From Bidens hawaiensis (Eukaryota > Streptophyta > Magnoliopsida > Asterales > Asteraceae), in contig JAIQDT010014345.1 in assembly GCA_021521415.1 (NCBI GenBank), positions 186,001-250,000 on the forward strand: DNA of 64,000 nucleotides, in the 5' to 3' direction. The notes below the pieces were generated by a model. That model did not search any database and had not been told where the DNA came from. It worked only from the letters and a program-made list of their open reading frames with translations. Shown in pieces: positions 1-12,455 of the stretch. Numbering within the stretch: the first letter of the stretch is position 1; each line of letters starts with the position of its first letter. The position numbers and the translations under genes were made by a program.

Positions 1-530
1 TAGATTTAAAGGATATATTTAAATTTTATAAATTTATATGACAATTTACAACAACAACAACCACAATAATAATAATAATAATTTGATTGTTAAAAAAAAT
101 TGATCAACTTTTAAGCATAGATTTATAATTTAATAATTAAAAAAGTTACTTTGTAAAATGAAAGTATGTTCGAATTTTGTTTTTCTTTATAAACTTCAAC
201 AATACACATAGTAAAATATTTAATGTTAACATTTGAAATTATATATTCTTTTCAATCTTTAACAAACATGATTTGTTATTAATTTTGGATTTCACCAAGC
301 ATTTTGGAATATATAATAAAATAATATGTTAATATCTATTTTTATAGAAATGTATAAATAAAATATAAATAAAATGTAAAAGAAAAGTGAATACGGACAT
401 GTATTAGGGTCAATTAAGATCTTAGTTTTTGGAGGGGAAAAAGTTGTGGGCTTAACCATATACTGACACGTGTCACAGTTATTTTAATTTATTAGAATAG
501 GTAGATATATATTGGGTATGAATCAAATAC
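1..530. other. AT-rich intergenic DNA, nothing recognised
   Basis: This stretch is AT-rich with short AAT and CAA runs. No open frame, splice-like coding stretch, transposon terminus or RNA gene could be supported. Confidence 0.6.
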
Positions 531-688
531 AAATGAAACTAACGTGCTAAACATGAGAATCAAGTAGAGTAATTGTATATACAAGTAGATTAACTATGTA
601 ATTACTCTATGATATAATTAAATAATTACTCAATTTCAATATATATTTCCTCTACTTGATTCTCACGTTTAGCACATTAATTTCATGT
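531..688. repeat. Short hairpin (inverted repeat), possible MITE remnant
   Basis: Two arms of about 39 bp (531-569 and 650-688) are reverse complements with about five mismatches. Both contain GTGCTAAAC and GAGAATCAAGTAGAG (complemented in the right arm). They flank an 80-bp AT-rich loop. No clear target-site duplication was found, so a foldback MITE is only one explanation. Confidence 0.6.
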
Positions 689-699
689 GTACGTTAGCC

Positions 700-735
700 T
701 TCACACATACACACACACACACACACATATATATA
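700..735. repeat. (CA)n/(TA)n microsatellite
   Basis: An uninterrupted CA run passes into a short TA run. Confidence 0.85.
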
Positions 736-1056
736 CAAGTAGATACACGCGCGATGCAGCGGGATTAGAAAACATGCAAACAAAAACGTATAAATGTACA
801 CAACACAAATTTAACAAGATCATGTTAATGTAAGCTAAGGTGAAGTTGAATGTGCTATTAGACAACTATTGATGTATGCACTCGTGTAAAACGTCAAATC
901 TTTTAATACACTTAAGTAAATAAGAATCCTACTCAATAAATGAACCAGTCTAGACCAAAAATATCGTTTATTCTTTACACTGTGTGTTATACAGTTATAT
1001 CTAGATGTAGTCAAAACGTCAAAAACAAATAAATTGCAACTCGCTTACTCTAAGGT

Positions 1057-4000
1057 TGTCACACCCTGCCAATAGGGGCCTGGGAGTTTTAAGGACAAAT
1101 TGGTACCAAGTGTAAGCAGCGGAATATTATTGATAAAAATAAGTTATAACGTTTGCATTAAGTATTTATGACAAGGTGTAACTCTACAACTATCTCTTCT
1201 CTGACACTGCTACAATCCCGTGGTTGGTTCTACTAATCTTCTTGGCATCTAATCTTCATTGTTCATGTTCGGCATACGCCTCTATCCTTAAGCGTTCTCA
1301 TTACAAAGCTAATCCAAATTGCTATCCCATAGTACCTGAATACATGCTAAAAAGTGTCAACTAAAAAGTTGGTGAGTTCGGGAGTTTAGCTCACATACAC
1401 ATAAAACAGTTCATTTATAGAAGCGCCCAATTTTGCGTGTATGTAAGTATAAAGCATGGTGCACATCAATCAAGTCCACAATCAAACCTGCAACTAGCAT
1501 AAGTATCCCCAACTCATACTAGAAGTTATACCGTCCCGAATTATCACCCTGCTAAAAGCAATAATCAAACACGTAGGTTATATGCCGCAACGATCCGCAT
1601 ATCTCAGTGTGGTTCACCCAACATAGGGTCACTGTGCGTGGGGGTCTCCCAAATAGTACTACCCATACAAGCCTCCGGCCCATTCCCTCGGGCTAATGAT
1701 TGTGTAAAAGTTAGGACAAAATTTAGCAGTAAAACACCTCTTGATAAATATCACACCATAAGTAAAACCAGCATGTATCCAGCCCAAAAAGTTTAAGTAA
1801 AAAGGGCAGCACGGAACTCACCTCAATCCGTATGCAATATGTTTATGAAAGATAATCAATGAACTTGCACTATGCTAGAAATCACCAAGGACGCCTAGTA
1901 CATATATTAATCAACAATAAGTTATCGAAGAACAATGTGAAATTCATTATTGGTATTGTTTACTAGTTAATTATAAGTGTTGGCCAACGCGTTTGGTTTC
2001 CGATGAATAAAGTTTCCTTTTACGGGAAGTTTGTACTTAAATAACTTAATAAGATTGATGTTTTGTGTTTATGTATACAATTCAACTTCTGGGAGTTTTA
2101 GTTACCTTGGTTCATTTGTCGGGTTTCGATAAAGCTTCCATTTTTGGAAAGTTCGAGTTTTCAGTTGGGTTTGGGTTACCATATGACTAGTGAAGTTATA
2201 TAATTTATTCATATCAAAGGTTTAATCATTATTGGTTGATACAACATGTCATGAGATTACGAAAGATAACGATGCCGGTTATCACCGTATTGTCTGTTTT
2301 CAACAATATGTCTCTAGAGAAAAGTGTAAATAAACGAATTGTTTGTTAATCAAAAATCTCCATTTTCCAGAAACATATATGTTATAAAAATGAGTTATTT
2401 GCAGGTCTGATATTTTGGAACTTTTGGGGCTGTACGGTCTTAGTCTCCGTACATTCGTTTACCGTTCGTTTTAGCAAAAATCAAGTTAAAGACTCGGTTA
2501 ATGTTTGTAAATGAAGTAAATACTCGTATTAAGGTTTTATTCAGTTATACTTGCTGTTGAAAATCAGAAACTTCATACTTTTGAAATTTTCAAAATGCTT
2601 GTTCGGTTTATGTCGGTTCAACCGTAACTCGCGTTTAAACGACCATTCTTGACGAAAGAGGTGTTATATCAATCAAAATGTTTTATACTATTAAGATAAA
2701 GTGTATAAATATATTTTCCTAGAAGATGTCTATTTTATACTTTTGAAGCATTTTAATCTTTAAAAGCCGGTCCGTTCGGCTTTAAACGAAACAACACTTT
2801 TAAACTGGTAAACGGGCCAATTTTCTAAATCCACTTATCCTTTAGTATTTTATAAATAATATTCAGTCATTTTAGCTTATAAGCACTCGTTTCAAAACCA
2901 TACTTTCATATTTTCAGTTTTTGAGAATTAATTTGTTTCCAAAAATGCCCTTCCGTTATATATTTAACAAAAACTCACTTTTGGTTATCAAAATTTTCAA
3001 GACCTGTAACAATACATAAAAATAAGTTGTTTTAACCTTTCATGGGTTTTGAAAGATTGTTCATAGCTGCAGTTTCGCTAACGGGCGTTTTGGCCCGTTC
3101 GGGTTTTAGTTCGGTTCTAAAAACGAAGATTAATAAAAAATGGTTCCGGGCCAGATTATATAACATTAAAATATTATATTTAGGGCTGCAAAAATATATC
3201 ACGTTATTACTTTGGCTGCACGGCTTATTTCTTATTAAACGTGTCACTAAAATGTTGGTTCGGTTGATTTCTAGTACTCGGTTTATTATTAATTTTTGGG
3301 GCTGGTCTTTACCAAGTTTAAGGCCTCATATATGTAAACTTAACTTCTGGAAATTTCGTTAAATATCCAGAAGTTAATAAGGTCGTACGTCGGGTTGGTT
3401 TTCAAGTTAGTTTTCACTAGAACGAGTTACTGAATGACTATAAATTTGCTACGGTTTTAATGGCTGAACTTTGTGTGACTTTTAGGGGTTCATTGTCAAA
3501 GTTTTTTGTTGTAAATTTATACTTTTCCGTTTCAAATCTATAAGTTTATACGCAGCTCACTTTATTACCGAATATGCCCTTTCCCTTTTTATATTCGCTT
3601 AGAACTTGCGAAACATGTCGGGGCCTGTTATAATACATGGTAACAACTTTAAAAAAATTAATAATGATATTAGGATGCCCGGAACCCAAATATGGTTTTG
3701 ATTCGGTTTGGGCCCGTTAGCACCGTCATGGTATATTTCTAACGAAGCTCATTTGTGGTTAACAAGTATGTTAACACCTGCTATTTAAAAAAAACAAAAT
3801 AACTTGTTTTACTTTTGGGCTGTTGTTGCTCGTACAGATCGGTTTTGGCCCGTTAGGGACATAATTTGGTTTTAAATGTATGTTTTCACATCAAACAAGT
3901 TCGGGTCAGATTGTATGTCTCTATAATAATATATGTGGGGCTGTTAAGATGGTACTATGACAGTACTTACTTTAAGGTTCATTTATTGATCAAACGGGTC

Positions 4001-5270
4001 ACTTAAGTGTCGCTTCCGGGTGTTTTAAGGCGCCGGTTTTATATTACTATTAATCTATTATAGGTTCATCAAAATACTTTTATACAAACAAAATAGGATG
4101 CCTATAATACAAGCTGGACACGTTAATACTCCGGACTATGTCTGTGTATAGGTTGTATACATCTCGGTTAGTTTATGGTTCTGTTTAGGTTACAAGCATG
4201 TAAATGATTTTAGTTTTTAGCGCGAAAACAAACGTCATAGTTATTTGTTTGGCTGTACTCGATTAACAACTGATTTAGTATGATTGTATTAGGTGTTTAA
4301 GCTTCATTTAATTAGGTAGTTGTTAGGTTACGGGTTTGGGCTGTTTAGGTTAACGCGGTACTGTGATGTGGTTAACGGTTTATCAGAACAACAAAAGAAT
4401 AAGGTGAGAATAGATTGAAACAATATGATTACTCGAATTTCTTGTTGTTTTTGGGCTGATCCGTAAGCAGGAAAACAGAATGTTGGGGGGGGGGGCGATT
4501 TTATTCAAGAAACAAAGCAGATAATTCAAGAGATTGAATGAGAAATCAAAGGTGTACAAGCATTGGTTTCTATAGTTGAGTTTACATAGGAAGCTCTGAT
4601 ATGATTCCTTTGCATGCCATGAGATTGGTTAAGTGCTCTGCATGAAGGTGATTAGGGTTGAAGGAAAACAAAATACGCATGGAACATGAGAAGAGAATGG
4701 GCAAAAAGGATTTGAGATCTTGCAAAGATATTAGGAGATTTTATTTATTTATTTATAAAATTTAAACAATCAGGTCATGCATATAAGTATGGGGATTGGC
4801 TTAGAGATAGATCATATGCATATGTATTTTAAATAATATATAGAACATGTTATTCGTCTTGTTAATCGGTTGTCGTTTAATTAGGTTCGGTGACGGGGTA
4901 GTTTTATAGATAACGGTTTATGTATTTTGGATACCTAGTATAGTTAAAGAACCGTTGGATAATTATTGAATGGTTCTTATAATTTGAAGTTATCGGGTTC
5001 AGGTTCATTTGGGTTAAACAGGCCTCGATTTCGTTTGATTGATTTGGGCCGAGCCCATGTTATAAATTATGGTATTATTATCGAGCTTATCCGTATCTCC
5101 ATCAGGTTCAATGTAATCATTGAGCCTATTTGTTATCTCAATGGTTCGGGCGAAGCCTATTGACGTACAGTTCGCTTCGACTATTCAACCGACATCTCAC
5201 TCGGTATTTAACAATAAGTTTTCTCTTCTAAAATAATTAAAAAAATAGCCCCATTTTTGAGGTTGTTACA
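1057..5270 (-). mobile_element. Long LTR-like element (probable solo LTR), minus orientation
   Basis: Read on the minus strand the block opens with TGTAACAACC at 5270 and closes with GGGTGTGACA at 1057, the TG...CA ends of an LTR. On that strand a TATAAATA-like box near 4745-4755 is followed by a pyrimidine-rich leader, as expected of an LTR promoter. No gag or pol coding is visible. The 5-bp flanks (AAGGT and GTATT) do not match, so this may be a recombined solo LTR, a truncated element, or one with slightly misplaced edges. A 12-G run lies near 4485. The open frames inside it look fortuitous. Confidence 0.55.
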
Positions 5271-5275
5271 GTATT

Positions 5276-5558
5276 CTACAAATAAACTATTTATAAAAAT
5301 ATAAAAAGTGGACAAAATAAATTTCGGGTCAGCCGACCCCAGCCCATTTATCTTCATGTATTTATTAAGTGGACAAAACATCTCAAAATAATATATATAA
5401 TATGTTCAGATATATATATTATTTCCAAAACAGAAAGAGTAATTTGAGTTTTAGTTAATGGATCAGCTTTGAATACATTTTTGTGAGATCAACTTTACTC
5501 CTTTGTGATGGTTTGATTCCGGCTTCTTCATATCTAAAAAGAACATAAATGTTGCTTT
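5276..5558. other. Short intergenic gap
   Basis: AT-rich spacer between two LTR-like blocks, with no supported feature. Confidence 0.5.
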
Positions 5559-5734
5559 AAAACTGTAACATCCCGAAATTCCTAAAATAATATTTAATAT
5601 ATTAATTGCGTCGGGTGAAATAATTGAGTTAGTGGATTAAATAATAAATATAAAAGGATAAGTAAGCTAACTAAAGGGAATTAAATATGGACCAAAAAGG
5701 AAAGATGGGCTTTGAGTTCATGGGCTTAAGCGAG

Positions 5735-5742
5735 TATAAATA
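5735..5742 (+). promoter_or_regulatory. TATA box of solo LTR S (+)
   Basis: TATAAATA lies in a GAG...CTC context and is followed within about 60 bp by the C-rich leader. The homologous box in the other copy (52158-52151, minus strand) is the same TATAAATA. Confidence 0.6.
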
Positions 5743-6329
5743 CTCTTTAAACCCTAATCCTTTCCATTTTCCATCCATATTTTCCATCTTATCCTCTCCA
5801 CACCATAAAACACACACTTAAGCCAAACATTCCCTCCCAAGCCGCCGGCCACCATCCAAACCCTTAAACCGATCATCGTAGCATTGGATCTTCGATTATA
5901 CAAGCTAGGTAGCAAGCCCAAGATCACGTATCAAGCTAGCCGTAACCTAGAAACGTCTAAAGGTATGTTCTTGATCTTAAAGGTTACGTTTTTATGAACG
6001 AATAATCATGAAACTCAAACCTAGAGTAGACCGGGTCTTGAAACATCATAAAAATGCAAACTTGATGATTAAAATGGATGAAAGGGACTCATGGGTATAA
6101 AAGGTTCTTAAAGGAAACCCTATATCTAGCCTAAAACGTTTTAAATCTATAAAGGTCCAAGCTTTATGCCTAAAACGAAGTAGATCTAGATAATGGGTTA
6201 GTGACGGGGGTAAAACGGTTAGTATGAATAAAAAAAGGTAGTTAAAATTCTGGTTATAAACCATAAAACAGTAACAGAGATGGGTAAAAATGATTAAGAT
6301 AGAAAGGTGAGCTGAACACAACTAACCTG

Positions 6330-6520
6330 GGGGTTCTCGGCCACCTTATGGAGTTCTCGGCCAACCCGAGATCTCGGTTGCAAGGAGTTTTCGGCCAAAA
6401 TGGGTTCTCGGTCAAAACCCGAGTTCTCGGTCAAACCAAGGTTCTCGGCCAGAACAGGTTCTCGGTCAGAACAGGTTCTCGGCCAGGATCAGGGTTCTCT
6501 GCTGGGGGTTTTCGGCCACC
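6330..6520. repeat. GTTCTCGGCCA tandem array inside solo LTR
   Basis: About ten degenerate copies of GTTCTCGGCCA or GTTCTCGGTCA recur every 18-21 bp. The array occupies the same position as the GGCGAAGTT array in the family member at 49665-52316 but has a different unit. Confidence 0.8.
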
Positions 6521-6719
6521 CAATTTGGCTTGAGCCTGAGCCTAGATAGTGAACAGTTGGGCCCGGTACCACAGAGGACAGTTGGGCTAAGCCCATAGCT
6601 AATATAAAGCAAACTAGCCCATTAACTTAGGCTTAGCAATTATGACCACCTTAGAAAATTATCTAAAATGTTAATAGAAAATGTGTTAAGATAGTTAACG
6701 AAAATAAAATTTTTCCAAC

Positions 6720-6830
6720 CTGACCTGCCAGCTTAACCCCAGCCAGGGGCTCTGCCCCTTGGACCCCGCTAGGGACTGCCGCCCCTAGAACCACGCTGCC
6801 AGGGGCGCTGCCCCCTGACCCCCGTTCGTT
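6720..6830. other. GC-rich palindromic island of LTR family S
   Basis: Nested short inverted repeats of the type AGGGGCTCTGCCCCT and GGGGCGCTGCCCCC make this the most GC-rich stretch nearby. The same island occurs on the opposite strand at 51120-51225 and is among the best conserved parts of the family. Confidence 0.75.
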
Positions 6831-7299
6831 GTGGGTTATATAAAGATAGAAATACGATATGAGTAGTAATAGTTATTTGATACATGTAAATATTATACAG
6901 TTAGCCGTGCACAGCTCAAGAAGGGAATAACTATTAACGGTGAACGTAACCGCATTCAGGTGAGTTTCTAGCCCCATTTCCTTGTTATGTTTTCGGGGCT
7001 GTGTGCATACTCGATGTGACAGTTAATACACTTAACTTAAATGGTAAGTGTATGCCATGTATGATATATGTGTTAGATACGATTGATCGCTTGTCGGTAC
7101 TTGAACGATCTTCGGATATTGCATGTACCATTAGGTTATAAATAAAGATATGGATATTGTATGAAATGCAGGAATGATTACTTGTTGATACGTGAACGAT
7201 ATTCGGATATTGCATGTATTGCCAAGAATAGTGATGATTGTCTCCTAATATGGATATTAAATGATAACATATATATAGAGTTCCCTCTACAGATAATAT

Positions 7300-7440
7300 A
7301 TAGAGTGTTCCTTTGATGGAAAGCATAGTGTTCCTTTAATGGAAAGCCCCGTGTTCCTTTGATGGAAATCATAGTGTTCCTTTAATGGAAAGCCCAATGT
7401 TCCTTTGATGGAAAGCATAGTGTTCCTTCCATGGAGAATA
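7300..7440. repeat. 23-24 bp minisatellite in solo LTR
   Basis: About six copies of GTGTTCCTTTGATGGAAAGC with single-base changes. The related LTR has an unrelated 55-bp minisatellite at this position. Confidence 0.85.
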
Positions 7441-7897
7441 TATATATATAGAGTGTCCTTCTATGGAGAATATAAATAGTAGGATAATAGTAATAGTTCT
7501 TTTAATAGATATTATGTGACGTCCTCTTATGGATATTTATACAAGGATAAGATATATATGTATGTAAGATATGTGTATGTATTGTATGTCGCCTGATTAA
7601 CTAGAACTCACTCAGCGTAGCTGACTTTTAGTATGCACGCAGGTGAATATGATTAAAGAGCTAACATGAGGTTGGCACATGGCATGGATCGAACGGCTGA
7701 CATTTGAAGATGGAAGAAATGATGTTTTAATATGACGATTTATGTTATGGTTTTAAAGAAAAGCTTATATATTTTGTAATAAACGGTTATAGTTTTATAT
7801 TACGCGAAAGTTTTAATAAACTCTGATTTGTAGAACTGTGTTTATGAGTAAATCCGACGTTAAAGTGAGGCACCGGAAACGGGGCCTTACGAAAACT

Positions 7898-8780
7898 CTT
7901 CGCCCATTTCGAGTTTCTTCAAGACTTGACAATAAGCTATTGTTACAACAATAAAACATATTAAATATAGTGACATTATGTCAGGAAATGTAATAAATAT
8001 TAATAATGTGTCTAAATAATAGATATTATGTTATATACAAAAAAATATAATAAAAGATGTATATATATTAATTAAAAAAAATAAGCGAGTCGAGTCCGAG
8101 CTTAAAAAACTATTCACGAACTAAACTCGAGCATCTATTAGAGCTCGAGCTCTCATAGGTTAAACAAGCCTGCAGGGCTCGTTAGAACCCTTCTCAAGAT
8201 GAACTCAAAACGTCTTTGAAAATTAATTCGATTTAGGTCGAGTAAACTCGACACGAGCATTAAAATACTTTACGCCTATATATAATATTAATTATAACAA
8301 AAAAATATATTTGATAAGGCTGAGTAAGCTCATTTTGATGTTCGATGCAAACATCAATAACATAATATTAAACAAAACAAAAACATAAGTTACCTATGAG
8401 TGTTATGTGAAATATGAACAAGTCCCCTCCGTTCTCGAGTAATCGCGATCAAAACCTGCAATCATAAAAATTAGATCAACATGAAGAACTAATGATAATT
8501 CAACGCAGTTGAGAAATATTAGTTCATTTTTTTGACATGCTTGAGAGATGATTCTTAGTTTCGTTTCACTTTGGTTTCGGTTTATTCCGCTTTTGGTTTT
8601 GTTTCAGTTCAATTTCTATTTCTTCGACTTTTTTGTTTCATTTAGATTTTAGTTTTCAGTATTTCATTTCGGATTATTTGGTTTTTAGTTTCGGTTTGGT
8701 ACGATTTTTTTGGTTGTTAGTTGCTTTTCAGCTAAGTTTCGATCATTTTATTGATGTTTTGTGAATAAACTTAGTCAATT
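7898..8780. other. Non-coding stretch with GAGCTCGAG-type repeat
   Basis: The stretch is AT-rich. Around 8085-8240 are alternating GAGC/CTCGAGC motifs typical of small dispersed plant repeats. A GGTTTCGGTTT-like low-complexity tract lies at 8560-8710. No gene was seen. Confidence 0.45.
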
Positions 8781-8781
8781 A

Positions 8782-10805
8782 CATATGAAATTGAAGATTA
8801 GATACCCATCGGATAACCTGCCAGAAAGTTTTTGAAAGTAGGTCATTGTATAAAGAGGACCAGGTCAAACTTTGCAAATACAGCTCCTGTGTTGAATTTG
8901 AGTCACCAATAAAAACGGCAGATACACGCTGAAAATCAAGAGAAATTAATTATAATCTGAATTTAACAAACTAATATAAACGTCTGAATGTGTCTACAGT
9001 CCACCAAACCTTAAAACTTTGGCCTTGCTACAAGCAACATCATGTATGCGCTTATACCTTCTCGTTGACCCTTGATTGCCCGCTATAAACTGACTTTGAC
9101 CAGATCACAAGCTTTATCAGGGCTTGACCCCATTTGATAGATTGATTAGCCTCTTCTAGGGTAAATTTGAATCGATGTGAATTGAGCTTAGGATCTGAGC
9201 GCATCACGAAACAAAAGAGCATATAAAAAATTGAGGTTTAGAAAACGAGTAACAAAACAATAACAAATTACAAACTAAATAATGATAATAATTTATGTAT
9301 GTATGTACGTGACGTGCCAATATGACCTTGTACATTCGCTTCAAGCTCATTAATCGTCATGTCAACAGACTCGACCCAAGTCTTATGAAGTCACTAAAGC
9401 TAAAGTCAAATCTAGTAAAACAAAGGTCAAATAGCAGTAGTTATTAAAGCTAATTAGAACTAAAACAAATTTTAAAATAAAACAATTTAAAAGATATCAT
9501 TTGAGTACAAAAATGGAGTAATGAGTACCGTTGGTATAAAATATGAGACTTATAAAATCACCTTAACATTAACGATTTAAGACAACGGTAAGCGTCGATC
9601 GTCGATCTTCAAAGAAGAATGTGTATGTGAAGATATTTGACACTGTTAGTTATAAAGACAGTATATAAAAAGAATAAAACTAAATTATATTGATAGATGA
9701 ATTTTAACGAAAGAAAAACAGTTCTTACACATTAAATTTGTTAAGGGTGTTTGCACAATCCGACCCTTTCTGCATCACACTCATACTTTTTGAAGTCACA
9801 TCTTGCCCTTTTATATCTTTGATCTGCATAAAATACATCATTATATTTTTATTTAGATATATTTATAATTTTAGATAAAAATATTAATAAATGGCAACTT
9901 GTTTGGGCTCGCGAGCCAGCTCAATCTTAATAAGTGGAACGTGAGCAGTGACTCGCTAACTAAACAAGCTAATATAGCTCGAACTTGTTTAAGCTCAGTT
10001 GGATTCAAGCTTTTAGCGAGCCGGTCTCGAGCTACTCACGAGCGCCTTGGCTCGTTCACACCCCTTTATTAACGTCGTTTTAATATACACACCTTTTTTT
10101 GAACAACGCATAATAATATACAAAGAGTATATCTATAAACTATTAAGTGATGCAAAGTAGCTCACCTCACAAGTCAAACAGATTGTATGGGAATATCAAT
10201 AATCTAAGAGTTATTGGTGTCACCACTCACCACATACCAATTCCTCAGTACATACCCTAAACCACACAATCATTGCGCAAAAGTTGAATTAGAAGCATTG
10301 CAATAACAAACAAACAAACATGAATAACTGAATACACAAATTTTGAAATAAAATTGGTTTTACCTCAGTGATTTTGCAAATTGCATAGTGCTATCAATAA
10401 CTTCTGAGTATGTTGCCTTAATCTACCAGAGCTTCAACCCACTTAGTTTAACTTCTTATAAAAACTAAGGAATAAATACGAGAACTTGATCATAAAGAAG
10501 AATATAAGTTAATTTTTATCTACAAATTGGGTTAACGGATTACCAATGGAACCCTAAAACCCCTCTGTGCAACAGAGATGAACGCCGTCATATACCCTAT
10601 CTCGCCGTAGTGTGACCTAAACCCTAGCTTGGTTGGAAAAAATAGCTGCAAGTTACAGATCTAGTCTTAATATTTATTAAGTTATTTACTGCGAAAATCG
10701 AATGTATGTATAAGGTTTTACCTGAGCCAGAACGATTGACATCGGATCTTGGTCGCCGGATAGTCGATTTCTCGACAAGAACCCTAACCGACGTGATACC
10801 ACCAT
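8782..10805 (-). CDS. Multi-exon gene or gene fragment, family not recognised
   Basis: I do not recognise the product. Three minus-strand exons join in phase with good splice signals. Exon 9381-9327 is bounded by AG and GT and reads TWVESVDMTINELEANVQ. Exon 9194-9058 follows a strong GCTCAG acceptor and ends AAG|GTATAA, reading ...FTLEEANQSIKWGQ.... Exon 8928-8818 follows TTTTCAG and ends CAG|GTTATC; read through instead, it stops at about 8782. Weaker upstream candidates are 9827-9735 (open, after TATGCAG), 10416-10364, and a possible first exon 10805-10722 starting MVVSRRLGFL and ending CAG|GTAAAA. The upstream exons do not chain in a single frame with the last three, so at least one is missing or misplaced. 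It could be a live host gene or a decayed copy. This is one of the few coding signals in the window that is not a transposon. Confidence 0.45.
9893..10073. repeat. Dispersed GAGC/GCTC-rich repeat (MITE-like)
   Basis: A dense run of GGCTCG, CTCGAGC and GAGCCGG motifs ends in GGCTCGTTCACACCCC, a style common in small non-autonomous plant DNA elements. Termini and target duplication were not resolved. It would lie in an intron of the minus-strand gene if that model is right. Confidence 0.35.
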
Positions 10806-10869
10806 CGCATTAAACCACCACTATATACCACCATCGCATTAAACCTCCTATCAATTTGATTTCACAGGT

Positions 10870-11519
10870 GACCGATGAGGCGCGTTAAAAGATTATAAGA
10901 AAGATTTAGAGAGAGAGAGAGAGAGGGGGGGGGGGGGGGAAATGATTATAAGAAAAGATTATAAGAAAGATTTTGAAATGATATTAGGTTTTTAAAAAGC
11001 CGGTATTTCAAAGATGATGGGGTTAGAGTTGTACTATAAGCATAAAGAGTTGTAAACTCTTAATTTTAAGAGTTTTTGGGTAAAAGACGGTTTTTCCCAT
11101 CCTATATGTATTATAAGTTAGTGTGTATATATCTATATATATTCATTTGAGAAGTGTTTCTTAGAGCGAGAAGTGCGAGAAATGAATTCAACCAATCAAA
11201 TTTTTTTATGGAAGTTACACTAATTGATTTTTAATTGTTTTTATTTTTACTGTTTTTCTTCAAGTTGAATATTATTATTGTTTCCTTTTAATCATAATTT
11301 CATTCATTTATCCAGATTATTTCTTCAAATTTGATTTTATATCTCAATTATCCTACCTTCGTATCTACCTAATTCTATTAAGTTTTACTTCACCATATTG
11401 GTGAACGAATATCTATATTTAGCTTCATTAAAAATGAACCTACATATAAATAGCTTTATGTGTTACTCAGTCAATCCTTTCCTTTTTGTATTTTTTTCTT
11501 ATTATTTCAAGAATCCGTA
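10870..11519. other. Non-coding flank of the CACTA element with GA/G run
   Basis: A (GA)n tract followed by about 13 G lies at 10909-10939. The rest is AT-rich with no supported gene. Confidence 0.55.
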
Positions 11520-11906
11520 CACTACGTGAAAATTGACCTTCGGCCACACGAAAAAAGTGTGGCCGTAGGCCTTTACCCACACACATTTGGTTCAAGTCAT
11601 ATGTGGCCAAAGGTCGCGACACCATGGGTATGATATGGCCACACACAATTTTTAGTGGCCTTATGTGATAATAAGTGTGGCTTAAGGGTACAGGCATTAA
11701 TTGCTGGCCATCAAGAATCTTCTCCAATAAGTGTGGCTAAACGGTAGAAAATGACCACATGACTATTTACTATGAGTAACCATTGCACGTATACAACCAC
11801 ATGAATTCATGTTTCAGCTACACGAATTTTATAATAATGTGGCCAATAGGGTTGTGTTAAGCTTGCATTGTGACCTATACCGTGTGGATATAGCAAAGAA
11901 ATTGCA
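11520..11906. repeat. CACTA left subterminal repeats, part 1
   Basis: Copies of GTGTGGC, GTGGCC and GCCACAC in both orientations, 20-60 bp apart. They continue beyond the Copia A insertion at 26740-27130. Such arrays in CACTA elements usually bind the element's own DNA-binding protein. Confidence 0.7.
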
Positions 11907-12441
11907 TGTTAGTGCACGGTTTTGCGTCTTGAGTCTTTGTAATTATCGTTAACGTTTTTGTTTTATGTTTAATGTAATAAATATTTAAGTTATTCTCTAG
12001 TTCGTTAAATGTAATGTCTAGTTCGCTAAGGTTGTGTAGCGAACTAAGACTTATGGTTATTCCCTCCTGATTCGTTAGGGGATGTTAACGAATCAGGGGA
12101 TGATTTGTTAAAGTTATTTTCGTTATTTATGGATGTAACGAAGTGGTGTCTGGTTCGCTAGGGAATGTTAGCGAACCAGACCTATCTTCTATATATAGTG
12201 AACTCAGTTCACGTTTAATTTAAGTTTTGAGAGTTAATTAACGAAACCCTGTCCAAATCCTCTCTCGATCTTCATCCTAATATTATACAACTACTAATAC
12301 ATACATACTGATAATACATATACATATATAACACTTAATCATACGTAATTATGAGCTAGATCTATATTAAGGTATTAATTGATAATACACAGATCTGAGA
12401 TCTGTTATTGTTATTGAATTGATACACATCGGGTTCCAACA
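11907..12441 (+). repeat. 5' LTR of Copia A
   Basis: It starts TGTTAGTGCA and ends GGTTCCAACA. Upstream of its TATA box it holds a series of inverted motif pairs (CTAGTTCGCTA with TAGCGAACTAG; GATTCGTTA with TAACGAATC; GGTTCGCTA with TAGCGAACC). About 15 differences separate it from the 3' LTR. Confidence 0.9.
11995..12198 (+). promoter_or_regulatory. LTR promoter A: TTCGTTA/TTCGCTA cluster plus TATA box
   Basis: About eight TTCGTTA, TTCGCTA or complementary motifs lie directly upstream of TATATATAG at 12190-12198. Several are paired as hairpins with 9-10 bp stems and loops of about 7 nt. Confidence 0.6.
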
Positions 12442-12443
12442 AG

Positions 12444-12455
12444 TGGTATCAGAGC
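12444..12455 (+). other. Primer-binding site, Copia A (initiator Met tRNA type)
   Basis: TGGTATCAGAGC lies 2 nt after the 5' LTR and is complementary to the 3' end of plant initiator methionine tRNA. Confidence 0.9.

Larger units (their letters stand above)
5564..7892 (+). mobile_element. Solo LTR, plus orientation (family S)
   Basis: The block starts TGTAACATCC and ends GGGGCCTTACG. It is flanked by a perfect 5-bp duplication AAAAC (5559-5563 and 7893-7897), and its last base has drifted from the expected CA end. It has no coding capacity. It holds a TATA box (5735), a C-rich leader, splice-donor-like sites (AAAGGTATGTTC near 5960; CAGGTGAGTT near 6957), a GC-rich palindromic island (about 6720-6830) and two internal tandem arrays. 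The whole layout is collinear with the minus-strand copy at 49665-52316, which defines the family. The superfamily is not proven; LTR size and style suggest Gypsy. Confidence 0.88.

Noticed and set aside
3042..3362. A 106-codon plus-strand frame
   Set aside because: It lies inside the minus-strand LTR-like element, has no family features and no promoter of its own.
1057..5270. Target-site duplication for the first long LTR-like element
   Set aside because: The 5-bp flanks AAGGT and GTATT differ. The element is reported without this support.
6348..6533. A 61-codon frame rich in Gly, Arg and Ser
   Set aside because: It is the GTTCTCGGCCA array inside a solo LTR, and the period is not a multiple of three throughout.
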